This document shows, in pieces, positions 43,972-55,149 of a stretch of DNA of 64,000 bases. The stretch lies in assembly GCA_026214975.1 (NCBI GenBank), contig CM047815.1:62131852-62195851 (forward strand), in the 5' to 3' direction. The DNA comes from Gentiana macrophylla (taxonomy: Eukaryota; Streptophyta; Magnoliopsida; Gentianales; Gentianaceae). The translations under genes and the position numbers were made by a program. The notes under the pieces are model-generated. The model did not search any database, was not told where the DNA came from, and saw nothing but the letters and a program-made list of their open reading frames with translations. How positions within the stretch are numbered: the first letter of the stretch is position 1; each line of letters opens with the position of its first letter.

Positions 43972-44708
43972 GAATTAATTAATCATTGTATTATATTAAT
44001 TAAAGAAAATCTCAATTCCCAAATTAGTGGGGAAAAGGGGCGCCATAGGTATTGGATACATTTGGTTTGTGCAATTTAATTAATAAGATTACCATATATT
44101 AATATTAGATATTAATTGATTTTAGAAAATAGATTTATGGTAATAAGATAAATATAGTCAATATAAGATATTGACAATATCTTAGAAAAATTTAATATAG
44201 GATATCAAATTAAATGAGATAAATAAATCAAATATATTTTCCTTATTTTATTAGGAAAATGTTTTCTTTCTCCTCAATCTACTAGGAAACTTCTCCCAAT
44301 CAGATTGGGATATGAAAGAGGCGCCCCAACACCTATAAAAGGGAGACTTGGCTAGCTCTTTTGTACATCACAATTCCAAGAGCTAATAGTTCTTGTGAAA
44401 AACATAGAGCTTCTTAGAGAGAGTTTTGAGAGAGTGAAAAATTCGGTCTAGCAACCGAGTTTTTCTGGTAACAATCCATGATGGGACTTCGGCGGGCTGT
44501 TCGTGTGGATCACCGGTAAAGGCCGAACGCTTGGGCGGCTCCGTGCATCGCCACTCTCCTTAGACGGTCAAAGCGTCGATTTTTTTGAATCAAGCAAGGT
44601 AACCACCGTTTACTACTTATTTGTTTGTTGCTTAAACGAAGTTGATCTTGGTTAAAAGAAAATAAAATTTTGAATTTCGCTGCGTTCCCGCGTATATTTC
44701 CTAAAACA
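42772..44708 (+). repeat. Solo LTR in Copia-3 RT
   Basis: 1937 bp, TGTTGAAATAGTG to CCTAAAACA (TG..CA). The right flank is GTGAT and the left flank is a damaged version (GTAT), consistent with a 5-bp TSD. It has a TATAAAAGGG promoter box near 44334 and a leader with CT-rich sequence, as expected for the plus orientation. Inner ORFs are absent. It is a copia-type LTR of a different family from the others here. The 40-odd base (TA)n microsatellite at 43919-43968 lies within it. Confidence 0.82.
43919..43968. repeat. (TA)n microsatellite
   Basis: About 25 uninterrupted AT dinucleotides inside the solo LTR. Confidence 0.97.
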
Positions 44709-45640
44709 GTGATGTATTTTTGTTGAGATAAATAAAGACCGGCATCGGTGCGATGAGCTTCAATACCCAAAAAGTACGAGAGAGGCCCTAAATCCTTGAC
44801 TGGGAAGGTAGTGGAGAGGGAACAAATCAAGGCAGAAACAACCTGTGATGAGGACCCGGTGATGAGAATGTCATCCACATAAATAAGCATAAGTATGTAT
44901 GCCGAGCTAGGACGAAACCTAAAATGAGTCATCCGCTGAGTGAGACGGGAGAACCAAGCACGTGGAGCTTGTCGCAGGCCGTATAGACTCCTGTTCAATT
45001 TACAAACATGAGTGGGATAATCAGGATGACCATATCCCTGTGGCTGCGTCATGTAAACAGTTTCATCAAGAAAACAATAGAGAAATGCATTTTTGTATAT
45101 CCAATTGCCTAATGGGCCAATTGTGAGTAAGGGCCAGAGTAAGAACTGTGCGAATGGTAACCGGTTTGACAACCGGGCTAAATGTTTCATGGAAATCCAC
45201 TCCTTCAGTTTGATGAAAGCCTTTGGCAATGAACCAAGCTTTATACCGCTCAATATGTCCCTACGAATTACGTTTAATATGATACACCCATTTACAACCA
45301 ATAATATTAGCGGAAGGTGGGGAGGAACAAGTGTCCAAGTATTATTGTTCACAAGTGCTAGAAATTCATCGCGCATGGTAGCGCACCATTCAGAAAAACG
45401 AGAGGCCTCGGTGTAGCTTGTGGGTTCGGTAAGTGGCGGAGAAGGAGTGGTGTGGTGAGCACGGGGTGGGGGAGAGGAAATAAAATCATCCGGTAAGTGT
45501 TTGGGCCGAAGGGAGTGGGTACGTGATCGGGTAGTCATGTGGTGTGGGTGCGGCGGATTTTCTGGTTGGGATTCCGAAGTGGGTTGGGCCGAGTTTGTGG
45601 GGGTATTGGGTGAAGGTGAATTGGCCAAGCTGGGTACTGG
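44709..45640 (-). pseudogene. Copia-3 reverse transcriptase, N-terminal and palm
   Basis: An open minus-strand frame from 45628. A Pro/Ser/Thr-rich linker is followed by HHMTTRSRTHSLRPK, SEWCATMRDEFLALVNNNTW, a stretch out of frame in the middle (residues about 105-165), YMTQPQGYGHPDYPTHVCKL, RSLYGLRQAPRAWFSRLTQR, LMLIYVDDILITGSS (catalytic YVDD intact), LGPLSYFLGIEAHRT and YLSQQKYI, where the solo LTR begins. Codons after that in the same frame (to 44510) are LTR sequence. The retention of long frames suggests that Copia-3 is not very old despite hosting everything else. Confidence 0.9.
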
Positions 45641-46761
45641 ACTAGGGGAGCCTCAAATTGGGCTGGGATATATTGTGAGGAGGTGAATTTTGGTTTTGAG
45701 CTGGATCAAGTGAGGGAGAGGGTTGGGATGTATATTCAGGAGGTGAATTTTGGTTGGTGGTAGTAGGAATGGATAACAGAATAGTATCAGGGGTGATGGG
45801 AGGTTGTTGGGACAGGGGGAGGTATAAGGGAAGACGGTTTCGTAAAAAATTACATGACAGGAAATAAAAATATGGCCCGTTGAGAGATCGAGACATTTAT
45901 ACCTGCCATGAAGGTCGTTATATCCAAGAAATAGACAGGCCTTGGAGCGAAAATCCGTTTTATGGTATAGGGACGCAAATAAGGCCAACGTGCACATCCA
46001 AATACCTTTAAATAATTATAATCATGAGTACGCCCATAAAAAGTCTCATAAGGACTTTTGAATTGTAAAATCTTAGTGGGCATACGATTAATTAGGTACA
46101 CCGCCGTAGCAAATGTGTCTTCCCAATAAGGGAGAGGTAAGTGAGAGTGCTCCAAAAGAGCCAAACATGTTTCAACAATATGTCTATGACGGCATTCAAC
46201 CGCCCCCATTTGTTCATGGGTATGTGCACATGCGAGTTGATGAGAGATACCAGTGCGAGAAAATTAATCATTCAATTTTTTGAAATTCACCACCACGGTC
46301 AGTTTGAAGGGGCCTTTATTTTTGTATCAAAAAGGCGTTCAACAAGAGCTTGAAAATTATAAAACACACATTCCACATCAGATTTAAGTGTAAGAGGATA
46401 AAACCAAATAAATTTAGTGCAATCATCTAAAAAACATAGTATCGAGAGCCATAAATTGAAGCCTTAACACAAGGCCCCCAAATATCTAAATAAATCTAAT
46501 CCAATGGTTTATTCGAAGTAAAGGAAGTAGAAGGTAATGAGAGTCGGTGACTTTTAGCAACTTGACAATCAGGACAAAAGATTCGGAGGTAGGGGAAGGG
46601 AAGACATTTATTTGACGTAAAATAATGTTACTAACGCGAGGGGAGGAATGGCCAAGACGACAATGCCAGTGAGTGATGGAGGCTCGGGTGGCAAAGCAGG
46701 AGGGAGCAAGAGGTTGAGTGAATGGATATAGTCCATCTTTGATGTATCCTCTAAGACGGAC
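45641..46761 (-). pseudogene. Copia-3 integrase
   Basis: 46209-45850 reads GAVECRHRHIVETCLALLEH (the catalytic E in the GVVE-type motif), FATAVYLINRMPTKILQF and YNYLKVFGCARWPYLRPY, the copia integrase C-terminal half. A further frame (45653-45997) continues FLGYNDLHGRYKCLDLSTGH and ISCHVIFYETVFPY. The zinc module (HWHCRLGHSSPRVSN) can be read near 46640-46690 and the core around 46250-46500 is broken by stops. The style of the C-terminus fits Ale/Retrofit copia elements. Confidence 0.87.
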
Positions 46762-47151
46762 CTAGCCCGAGTAATCCTTCACAAGAAAATAAGTGGAGTG
46801 AAATTCAAAGAAAACATCATTATCACAGGCAAAAAATTGAAGAGAAAGTAAGTTAGTTTGGAGGGAAGGGGTGAGGAGAACATTACAAAGAATAAACGAA
46901 TGCGTAGGAGTAGAAATACGAGAGTCACCAATGTGTGTAATAGGCATACCGGTGCCGTTGCTAGCACGAACATCGTCATTTCCAGAATAGAGAGTAGGAG
47001 GAGTGGAAAAATTGTGTGGATAGGGAGTCATGTGGTGGGTTGCGCCGGTGTACGGAAGCCAATTTGATGGATCAAAGGAAGTGCCTGCAAGGTTAGCCAT
47101 AGGAGGACGGGGAAATGAAGCAGAAGTGAAATTTTGGGGTGGGGAGGTCAT
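46762..47151 (-). pseudogene. Copia-3 protease, active site mutated
   Basis: A 129-codon frame. The motif reads NWLPYTGATHHMTP where copia proteases have W-x-x-DSGA-x-HH-x-T, so the catalytic Asp is Tyr and the Ser is Thr. Downstream sequence (HIGDSRISTPTHSFILCNVL, LQTNLLSLQFFACDNDVFFE) is well kept. The change alone would inactivate the enzyme. Confidence 0.88.
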
Positions 47152-47330
47152 GATGTTTTGATTGAACCGATGCCAACACGAATGAACTGTGTGGCCAAAC
47201 TTACCACAAAATTGACATTGAGCATATGGATTAGCAGGCCGTTGTTGCGGACGGGGACCATTTGAATGGCCTCGGCCACGACCACGAGAAGTGGAGCCAA
47301 GACCACGTTTATTATTGTTGTTGGAACGCT
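47152..47330 (-). pseudogene. Copia-3 gag C-terminus with zinc knuckle
   Basis: Reads an RGRG-rich basic stretch, then CQFCGKFGHTVHSCWHRF near 47180-47220. This is an intact CCHC knuckle, unlike those in Copia-1 and Copia-2. It is linked directly to the protease frame by NQNIMTSPPQ. Confidence 0.82.
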
Positions 47331-47993
47331 AATTGTTATTGGCAGCAGGGGGGTTCGGCGGCATAGTGGAGGGAGAAGGGAGGGCCGATGGAGTAGAAGA
47401 GGCAGCAGCGTTATGGTTGACTCTTGACTCCATTTTTAGGAGAAGGGAGAAAAGTTATTCGACTGTAAGGTCATCTCGGGCAGAAACTATAGCAACCAGG
47501 GCATCGTATTCAGGACCCAATCCGGCGAGAATGTAATTGATAATGTCATCGGTTTGAAGGGGCTGACCGGCTAGAGCGAGATCATCGGTGAGACGTTTAA
47601 TTGTCATGAAATATTCAGTTGTCCTGGAAGATTTTTTTCGAGTGGTGGCGAGTTGTGATCGGAGATGAATAACTTTTGCACGGGATTGGGATGCAAAACA
47701 ATGGTCAATAGCGGACCAAATTTCGCCCGACGTTTTAGTATAGTAAACGTGATTGAGGACCTTTTCAGAAAGGGATGAGGTGATTGCACTGAGTATCAAA
47801 TTGTCCTACTTCATCCATTGTTTGAGTGCCGGATTGGGCTGTCCATTAATGGTGGCCGGCGTTGGGGGAATACTTCCGTCGATGAAGCCATAAACTTCTT
47901 GGCCTTTAAGATATGGAACAATCTGTGCCTACCATATGGGAAAATTCGTGCGAGTCAATTTGATTAGGTTAATGGAGTTTGAGGAGTTGAAGG
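47331..47993 (-). pseudogene. Copia-3 gag, main part
   Basis: 47455-47799 reads LILSAITSSLSEKVLNHVYY, SGEIWSAIDHCFASQSRAKV and TIKRLTDDLALAGQPLQTDD, then DIINYILAGLGPEYDALVAI: the UBN2-type gag core. Upstream to 47993 it reads NSSNSINLIKLTRTNFPIW, the gag N-terminus, where Copia-4 interrupts it. The first codons are at 59211-59283. Confidence 0.88.
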
Positions 47994-49736
47994 TGTTGGG
48001 AGTAGCGCCCGAAAGACAATTTATGTAATTATTTTTATAATTAATAAATGATAGATTTATTCTCATCTTATTATTTTCTTCGTGCTTATATGTAATACAC
48101 CGTTGAAAACCCCAAGTCGTAGCATATGTAGCCATATAACTTAGTGTGTGTCACACGTGAGGATTAAGTTTATGGTGATAAACTTAAACTATTAATCCGT
48201 GGTGAACTTAATCAAAGTATGGGGTCTAATGATTAAACCACCATTAATGTGCCCAGTACACTTTAAGGTGTGACCGTCTTATCCGGACCGTCGATATTGG
48301 TTATCTAAGAGGGGCATTTATATATGATGTAGTCATATAGGACTGGACCGATTTAATCTACATTTCTCATATAATTCCGTGATTGAGAAATCTTATTAAA
48401 TCACAAGATGATCATATATGGATTAACCTTAATCCTGAAGTGATTGCATACTCATACTTGTTTCAGGATAGGGTTTGATGTGTTCGTTAAGGATCGCTAA
48501 GAGGTGCGGTCCGAATCACTTTCACGTTGGCACTGTTCTAGAATAAGTGAGGAGTGTGTGTCTCACAGATATGGATTCAATTCCTTCCCGCGGGAAGTAG
48601 AAAGACAATCCCCTTATTTGTTAATCCTAGAAATTGATCGATCGGCCGAGTTTGTATTGGTTATGAACTAATTGATCACTAGTGGGTTAATGGTAAATAA
48701 TGATAAGATGTAATGAAGAAGGTTTAGGAAATAATCTCGCTTTGTTACGGATAGTCTATGGAGGGTTATTCTGTATGTAATGATTATATCAATGGACACT
48801 TATTGACCCGACTTTCTGAGAATAAGTTATATCTATAATTGATAGAGTTCAGTTTCGGATTTATGGTGGCGTAATTCCTGAATTAATAAGTTGAGTAGAA
48901 ATGTTTTGTTCGATGAATATTTTACTCAATTTATTGTAGCTACTGGTTATAGATCCATGGTCCCCGGGTTGGCTCCTAACACGCGAGTGTTTTATCGTTT
49001 TGTGAAACCTCGAGAATAAATTAAATAGTTGGTCTATTTAATGAATATACGAATGTTATTTATTTGGTAAATAATATGTAAAATAGAAAGGACATTTTCT
49101 ATTAATTTTATTGGCAAAAATGGCGCCACACTTGAGAGGAAATTAGGAAAAGAAATTTTTATAGATTATGTCACATTTGTAATTAATTATTTATTTATTT
49201 GTTAGATAATTAATGGTAAAATAAGAGATTGATTTTATGGGAATTATCTCTTATTTTATAGCAAATATCTTTTCCTTATGGATATAGGTAATTGTATTGT
49301 GAAAATGATAACTCTCTCTTGACTAGTTATTTTCCTATATAAAAAAGTTCCTCCCAACACAATGACAATCACAAATTGCGCCACATACTAATAAAAAGAA
49401 GAGAAAAATTAGTTTCTCGTTCTAGCCATTGGGAGAAGAAAAACTAGAGTTTTTCTTGAGCATATTCGAGGAGCTTCTACTACGAGGATCGACGTCCACC
49501 AGTCGTCGCTTGGAGATACAATCCGGAAGATCACGGCTTCTCTTATGTTGGGTAAATCTTCATCCTTCTTGTAGTTAGATTAATTTATTATGTGAATTAA
49601 ATCGTGGTAAAATAGCATGCGAATTTAATTCGTAGCTTCCGATGTGCATGATCGAGTGTCTCAATCGGTGCTGTGAATCAGATTTGACGATCCAATTATG
49701 GATCGGATCCGGATTCGGGTTTCTGTATATCCAACA
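47994..49736 (+). repeat. Copia-4 LTR A (5')
   Basis: 1743 bp, TGTTGGGAGTAGCG to TATATCCAACA. Matches LTR B and LTR C along its length, apart from the 503-bp insertion in B. Confidence 0.93.
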
Positions 49737-49738
49737 TG

Positions 49739-49750
49739 TGGTATCAGAGA
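49739..49750 (+). other. Copia-4 primer-binding site
   Basis: TGGTATCAGAGA, two bases after LTR A, one mismatch from the initiator tRNA-Met complement. Confidence 0.88.
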
Positions 49751-50039
49751 CAGGTTAAAGCGATTTTGCGATTTTGATTGCATAATTAATTAATAAGGAG
49801 TGTAATTGAATAAAAATTGCATCTTTTATACGTTTTTTATATATATGTGTGGTTGAATGTTCTTGGTTGACGAGATGGATTGGGGTTGGTACTTGTTTAC
49901 CGTTAGATCTATTGTAAACCCAAATTTTTCCGGGTAATTTGTTGTAATTTAATTTTCTAGTATTATAATTTATTTCAACTCGTCGGCACTGTTGTATTAA
50001 TTAAAAATTCGAAGAACAACAACAAAGTAAGGCGGCGGC

Positions 50040-50278
50040 TTAGTGGATGGAGGCGTAGATTCAGATTTAGACGTCAAGGCTTCAATCCCCTCTTGACGCG
50101 TTTTTGATAATGTTTCTTTCCAGAAAAACATGTCGGTGTTTTTTGGAGAATAAAGAGATAAAAATTATGCAGCAGCAGGGATTCTAACCTGCATGCTCCG
50201 GATGTAATGACAGAGTGCGGACCAACTTGGCTAGACAGTTTTTCGTTAAATAAACGGATCAGTTTAATATTATACATA
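50040..50278 (-). repeat. tRNA-like (possible SINE) insertion
   Basis: 239 bp between two copies of GCGGCGGC (50032-50039 and 50279-50286). On the minus strand it contains TAGCCAAGTTGG (A-box-like) and GGTTAGAATCC (B-box-like, one base from GGTTCGAATCC) 30 bp apart, with a possible 5-bp anticodon-type stem between them. The A box is about 45 bp from the end rather than the usual 10, and there is no clear A tail. It could be a decayed SINE, a tRNA pseudogene or chance. Confidence 0.4.
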
Positions 50279-50674
50279 GCGGCGGCAGAAACAATTAGAA
50301 ATTAGTAAATCCTTTAAACGTAGGGTTTACTTGTTTTATTTAATTTTAAATTTATAGATTAGATACGGGGGTACCAACGGTCAATCTCAGTGGTTTATTT
50401 TTCACATTTAGTTTCTCTTGTGATTATTTTTGTGATATAATCATGCCATGCATCATATTCATGAATTCCACTCCTAGCATATGCATACATGTAGAAAATT
50501 AATTTTGGCATTAATTAGACATGTATGAAAACGATAATTAATTTAGATTAATAATAAATTAAATTAATTAAAGGAAACAAAATTTTATCGGGATATAAAA
50601 TTCACATGATAAAAATAAAATTTACTTGGTAAATTTGTTTTTGGGATCTAAAATTCATTGAGAATTTTGATTAT

Positions 50675-51270
50675 GTAGTGTCTACATAAATATGATCTAA
50701 TAACCGAAAAGTTGGAAAGTCATGAAAAAATAGGATACTAACTAGACGGTATTTAGAACCGATTAGTTGGTGATTGTTTTCACGATTTATTGTTTCGATT
50801 ATTGGAAAAATTCTGAGATCCTAAATTTTTATCATGATAAAATTAGGACTATAGAACTAATTGGTGAATTTTTGTTGTGTAGTGTCTACGCAAGAGTTTT
50901 CTAAATGATCGGAAAATTGGAAAATCATGAATAATGTGACATTAGTTAGACGGTATTTGGAACCGATAAACTAGTGGGTTCTTTAAATTTTGTGATTTAT
51001 TGTTTTTCAAATTATTAGAATATTCATAAAGTCCTATTGTATTAGGATTATAAAATTCTTGGTGAATTTTAATTGTGTAGTGTCTATACAAGGAATTTTT
51101 GTAAAATCGAGAAATTGGAAAATCATGAATATAGTGACACTAGTTAGACGGTATTTGGAACCGATTAACTAGTGGGAGTATTAATTTAAATATTCATGAT
51201 CTATTGTTTTTCCGGATTGCGAGAAAATTCTAAAATCAAAATGAGACTACCTAATTTTCAAAATAACGAG
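50675..51270 (+). repeat. Copia-4 leader, three tandem copies of about 200 bp
   Basis: Units begin near 50675, 50879 and 51077 at GTAGTGTCTAC/T. Each contains AGACGGTATTTGGAACCGAT or a close variant (near 50745, 50956, 51147) and a following TTTATTGTTT or CTATTGTTT block. They are diverged from one another. They lie between the PBS and any coding sequence. Confidence 0.85.
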
Positions 51271-51856
51271 TGAGAGCGGGGAAGGTGACAACCGACCCCT
51301 CGGCCTCTATTGTTGACATAAGCACCGTGAGAGAATGGTGACGCCTCATTCCGCTTTGATTTCGGCCCCCTTCGGATGACCTTCACCGCTATCAAAATTC
51401 AAGGCTTGGTTTCCGAAAGGATAGGATTTTGAGTACTCGTCGGGTCACTGACCTACCCTTCGGCGGCATACTCGGGGTCTACTTAAAAATATGAAACAGT
51501 CTTGGCTAAAAAATGAAGGTAATCAACAATTAAATCGGGATGTCTGATTCTCAGTTAATTTTTTAGAGAGATTGTCTCAATTTAATCGTCACCTCTTTGA
51601 CCTACCCGTCGGCGGCACTGAGGTGTGAGATTAAATCCTTGGAATGGTAGAATAAACTGCATGCATGACATCATGTTTATAATTCCTAAAATCATTTTTT
51701 GTTGTAGTGTATGATTTGATTTATAATTCTGTCATAATTTATTTTACAACTACATATCGTCTCAAAGTGACTAGACTGCTTAAGTAATTAAAATTGACTA
51801 ATGATGACTTCGTAAAAGGGGAAAAGTAACAAGAACGTTGAACTCAATAATAGAGA
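51271..51856 (+). other. Copia-4 leader, GC-richer stretch
   Basis: Contains GACCTACCCGTCGGCGGCA at 51598-51616 and GACCTACCCTTCGGCGGCA at 51451-51469, a diverged repeat 147 bp apart, both in a CTCGG-rich setting. No ORF of note. Position suggests untranslated leader. Confidence 0.5.
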
Positions 51857-54800
51857 ATGCAAATTAAATTTTCGGAAGAGGATGTTCCTCTTAAGCCTAC
51901 AAACTTAAATGACATTGATAAGTATGTCACTGTTGTCACTCGTGTTGAACGGGATTCAAAGATGACGAGAATGATTTGGCATCAATCTCACTGGACATCC
52001 CACAGTTCACGAGTAGTGTCTACTCAAATGAACAACTAGTTCATGGCCATTTCCTTTAAAGAAAACCAAGAATGGGAAGGCGAATGTCTACAAGTGTAAG
52101 TCATCTAAACTAAATAAGTTAAAGGCTAAACCAAAATATTAGTAAAAGAAAGTAAAGGATAAGGAAAGTGATTTCGGATCACTAACCTATGAATCCTTAG
52201 AGACTTTCTTAACCGAGTAATTTGACTCGGAAGCGAAAGTTCTTTTGTAAGAACAAGGTAGCTGGGCATTCATGATGAAGAGTAGACAACGGGCAGTTAT
52301 TTCAGCTAAAATAGTGGGATTGATATAAGGAAAGAAATTTCGGATTTTAATCCTAGTATACCACATAAATTCAATTTCTGTTTTCATATTCGTTGGAACA
52401 AATGGATTCACTTTCACATCGATAACTTAGATTGCCTTAAAGATAGTGAATATGACATTTGTATACGATTCTGAGACTCGGACTTTCGTCTGGAAAAGTC
52501 AAAACCACTAAATAATGCTGAAAATGTATATGTAACACATCATAAACTATTAAGACAAATGGTTTCCGTATTTAGATAAACGATCTTCAGCATCTATTGA
52601 TTAGTGCATGTATCCTAAAGATACGATCTTAAGACTGGCTAAGGGTGATTCCTATCTCCAAGTCTAAGAACACCATCTCAAAGGAAAAGTGACTAAGTAA
52701 CCTTTCAATTAGGAAAGGGTAATAGAGCTAAAGAAGTATCATAGCTTGTTCATATTCACCTTCGGGTTCTTATGAAGATACGAGCTAGTGGGAGCTTTTG
52801 AGTAATGGACAATTTGTCTGATAGCTGCTCGAAACACCGATTAGTTTATCTGAATATCTTGAGGGATCTCTGATATTACCAGAGAAGAGAGTATTCTATG
52901 CTCAGATATAGGCTAAAGCATAGGTTTGGCACTAATGCTCGGCTTACCTCTGAGTGAAATGATTTCGCTGAAAGGATGAACCATGGATTGCCTCATATAG
53001 TTATTGATATGCTATAATACACTGCTTAACTCGATTAAGATGTTTGTTGCAAAATAACGGTATACATCATTATGAAATACCGAGAAGTCTATCTAGAAGA
53101 TGCTTATGAATTTATGGATAAGGAGTGAACTACGTTTACTCCACTTCCGTAAATAGAGGCATTTAGCACTTTGTGTTTGAAGGTAGGACTGGAGATTTTG
53201 CATACACGTTCAGATGGTGACTGTTCATGAAATATCTTAATGCAATGAGTGCAGATTGGTTATAAGATTTTTAAGATAGGATAATGACGGTTGAACTGTC
53301 ACAGCCTTTCTAGAAGAATGTATAAATAACAACCTTGGACCTTGGAGTAAAGTTACTCAAGGAGTTACTATTTTATTTAATCAGACCGCATCCAACATTG
53401 GTTGTTGGGGGCTTACACTGATAAATACTACTGAACCAGATCATAATATCAATCCACCCAAATGCAGTGGGAGTATGGTTTAACCATTGACCCACTGTGA
53501 TCATACAGACTTTACAGTCTGCTGGGGGTGATTGATCACCTATGGTTTTTTTGGGAATTATGTATAGAATTCTGATAAAAGGAAGGTTGGTTTAAATCCA
53601 TATACCTATAAATGGAGTTTTGGTACTCCAGCCCTGTTCACAATCTTGTAGAACCACCTGAGTGTCTCAGGCCTAGTGGGAAAAAAAATTGGATCTACGT
53701 GAAAAGAGTTGAATGAATGGGAAAGTTTAACTTTCTAAGCAAAGCCAAGTGGTCTTGGGGGTAATTCCTGAGAAGTAGATAGTTCAATAGGGGTGATTCC
53801 CTTAACTCTCTCACCATTCATCTTTGCTTGACTCCATGGAAAGCAGGAAGATTACCAGGGGTGATGCCCTGAAACTTTCTTGTCGTACAAAGGAGCTTCA
53901 ATTCAGTGGGAACAGAAGGGTATTTGCTTAAAGCCAATGACAGATTGCCATCCTATGCTTATATCCATCGGTGGATTAAAGCAAACCTCTAAGTCAGTAA
54001 AAGCCACATGTTTAAAATATGTGGGCTTGACCAGAATATTGGATGAGTCTTTTGTAGACTGGAGAATCAATATTGGTAATATACAGTGTTAATGAAAGGT
54101 GACACTGCAACAGTTGTAAGAAACATGGGTGTGTTATCTGAAGTCAGAAACTGACGAGCCAAAACTTCTCTAAATTAGAGAAGTGGACTATATTCTTAGA
54201 ATTTGATTCGGTCGAATTCATGAGAACAAGTTCTGTGGCGGTATCCCATTCATCTTATTGTCAAGATGATGATGCATTTTTGAATGCTAGATTCAACGAT
54301 AGGTTTCCTACCCAACCTCTCATGGAATAAATCTCTTAGTCTTCGGATATAGAGAAAATGGGATAAATTCCCTTTTAAGATAGAGAATGTCAGGTTATTT
54401 AAAAGTCAATTAAAGTCGAATCTTGGATTCGAGCAATGGATAGCAGTATAGTACATCCTCAAGTATCTTAGGAGAATGAGGAATAATATTTGTGTATATT
54501 CAGGTACAAGCCTGAGTATTGTTGACTTCACCGATTCTGACTTTCAGTCAGATTAAGGATTATCGTAAGTCGATCTCAGGGTCAGTGTTTACTCATTGTG
54601 ATGGAACTATGGTCTGGAGCAATCCAGCACTCCCATTTTGACTCTGTTAGTCGAATACATAGCAGCTTTCGGAGTAGCTAAAGAGGCAGTGTGGCTTGAG
54701 AAGTTCTTTGTTGGATCTGGAAGTGATTCCAGATCTCGATGAGCCGATACCATTTTACTATGAAAACAGTTGAGAGATAGCTCATGCAAATGACCTTCAT

Positions 54801-54990
54801 AGTTACAAGAGGTCAAAATCATATTGAGAGAGAGTACCACCTGATCGTATTGCACCGTGCGTGAGACGCCGACGTTTCGGTCCTAAAGATCGCCTCCAAA
54901 CCGACAACCTGCTAATCAGTTTAACCAAGTCGTGTGGCATCTAATCTTACTGATAAGCGCTTGGCGGGTATGAAATTAGGAGATATGTCT
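51857..54990 (+). pseudogene. Copia-4 pol remnant
   Basis: No frame over about 75 codons remains. The clearest trace is RNase H at 54650-54990: KEAVWLEKFF (after ATAGCAGCTTTC), then NS, IAHAND and LHSYKRSK with stops, then GMKLGDMSHLLWNKWENV just before the PPT region. Earlier stretches (51857-52036 and 53880-54092) are open but match nothing I can name. GGGGTGATTCC-like strings recur (near 53417, 53528, 53800, 53860). Decay is far greater than in Copia-1 to Copia-3. Confidence 0.6.
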
Positions 54991-55013
54991 CATCTGCTAT
55001 GGAACAAGTGGGA

Positions 55014-55149
55014 GAATGTTATGGTTAAATAGAATAAGGGTGTGGTGCTCTAAAAACAATCATTGCTTGTCTTTACGGGCAAGTACGAGTTTGTTAGATG
55101 TAGTGCCCGAAAGACAATTGTTGCTTGTCTATATGGGCAAGTGGGAGAT
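55014..55149 (+). other. Copia-4 PPT region with micro-duplications
   Basis: Three purine-rich PPT-like strings in 140 bp: CAAGTGGGAGAATGTTA (55003-55019), a decayed GGGCAAGTACGAGTTTGTTA (55078-55097) and GGGCAAGTGGGAGATTGTTG (55134-55153), the last next to the LTR. Between them CCCGAAAGACAATTGTTGCT (55108-55127) repeats the LTR start (CCCGAAAGACAATT at 55164-55177). So the PPT-plus-LTR-start was copied in tandem. Confidence 0.8.

Noticed and set aside
43894..44079. 61-codon frame with an IYIYIY run
   Set aside because: Translation of the (TA)n microsatellite in a solo LTR.
44510..44708. C-terminal part of the Copia-3 RT frame
   Set aside because: RT homology ends at QQKYI; the rest is solo LTR sequence read through.
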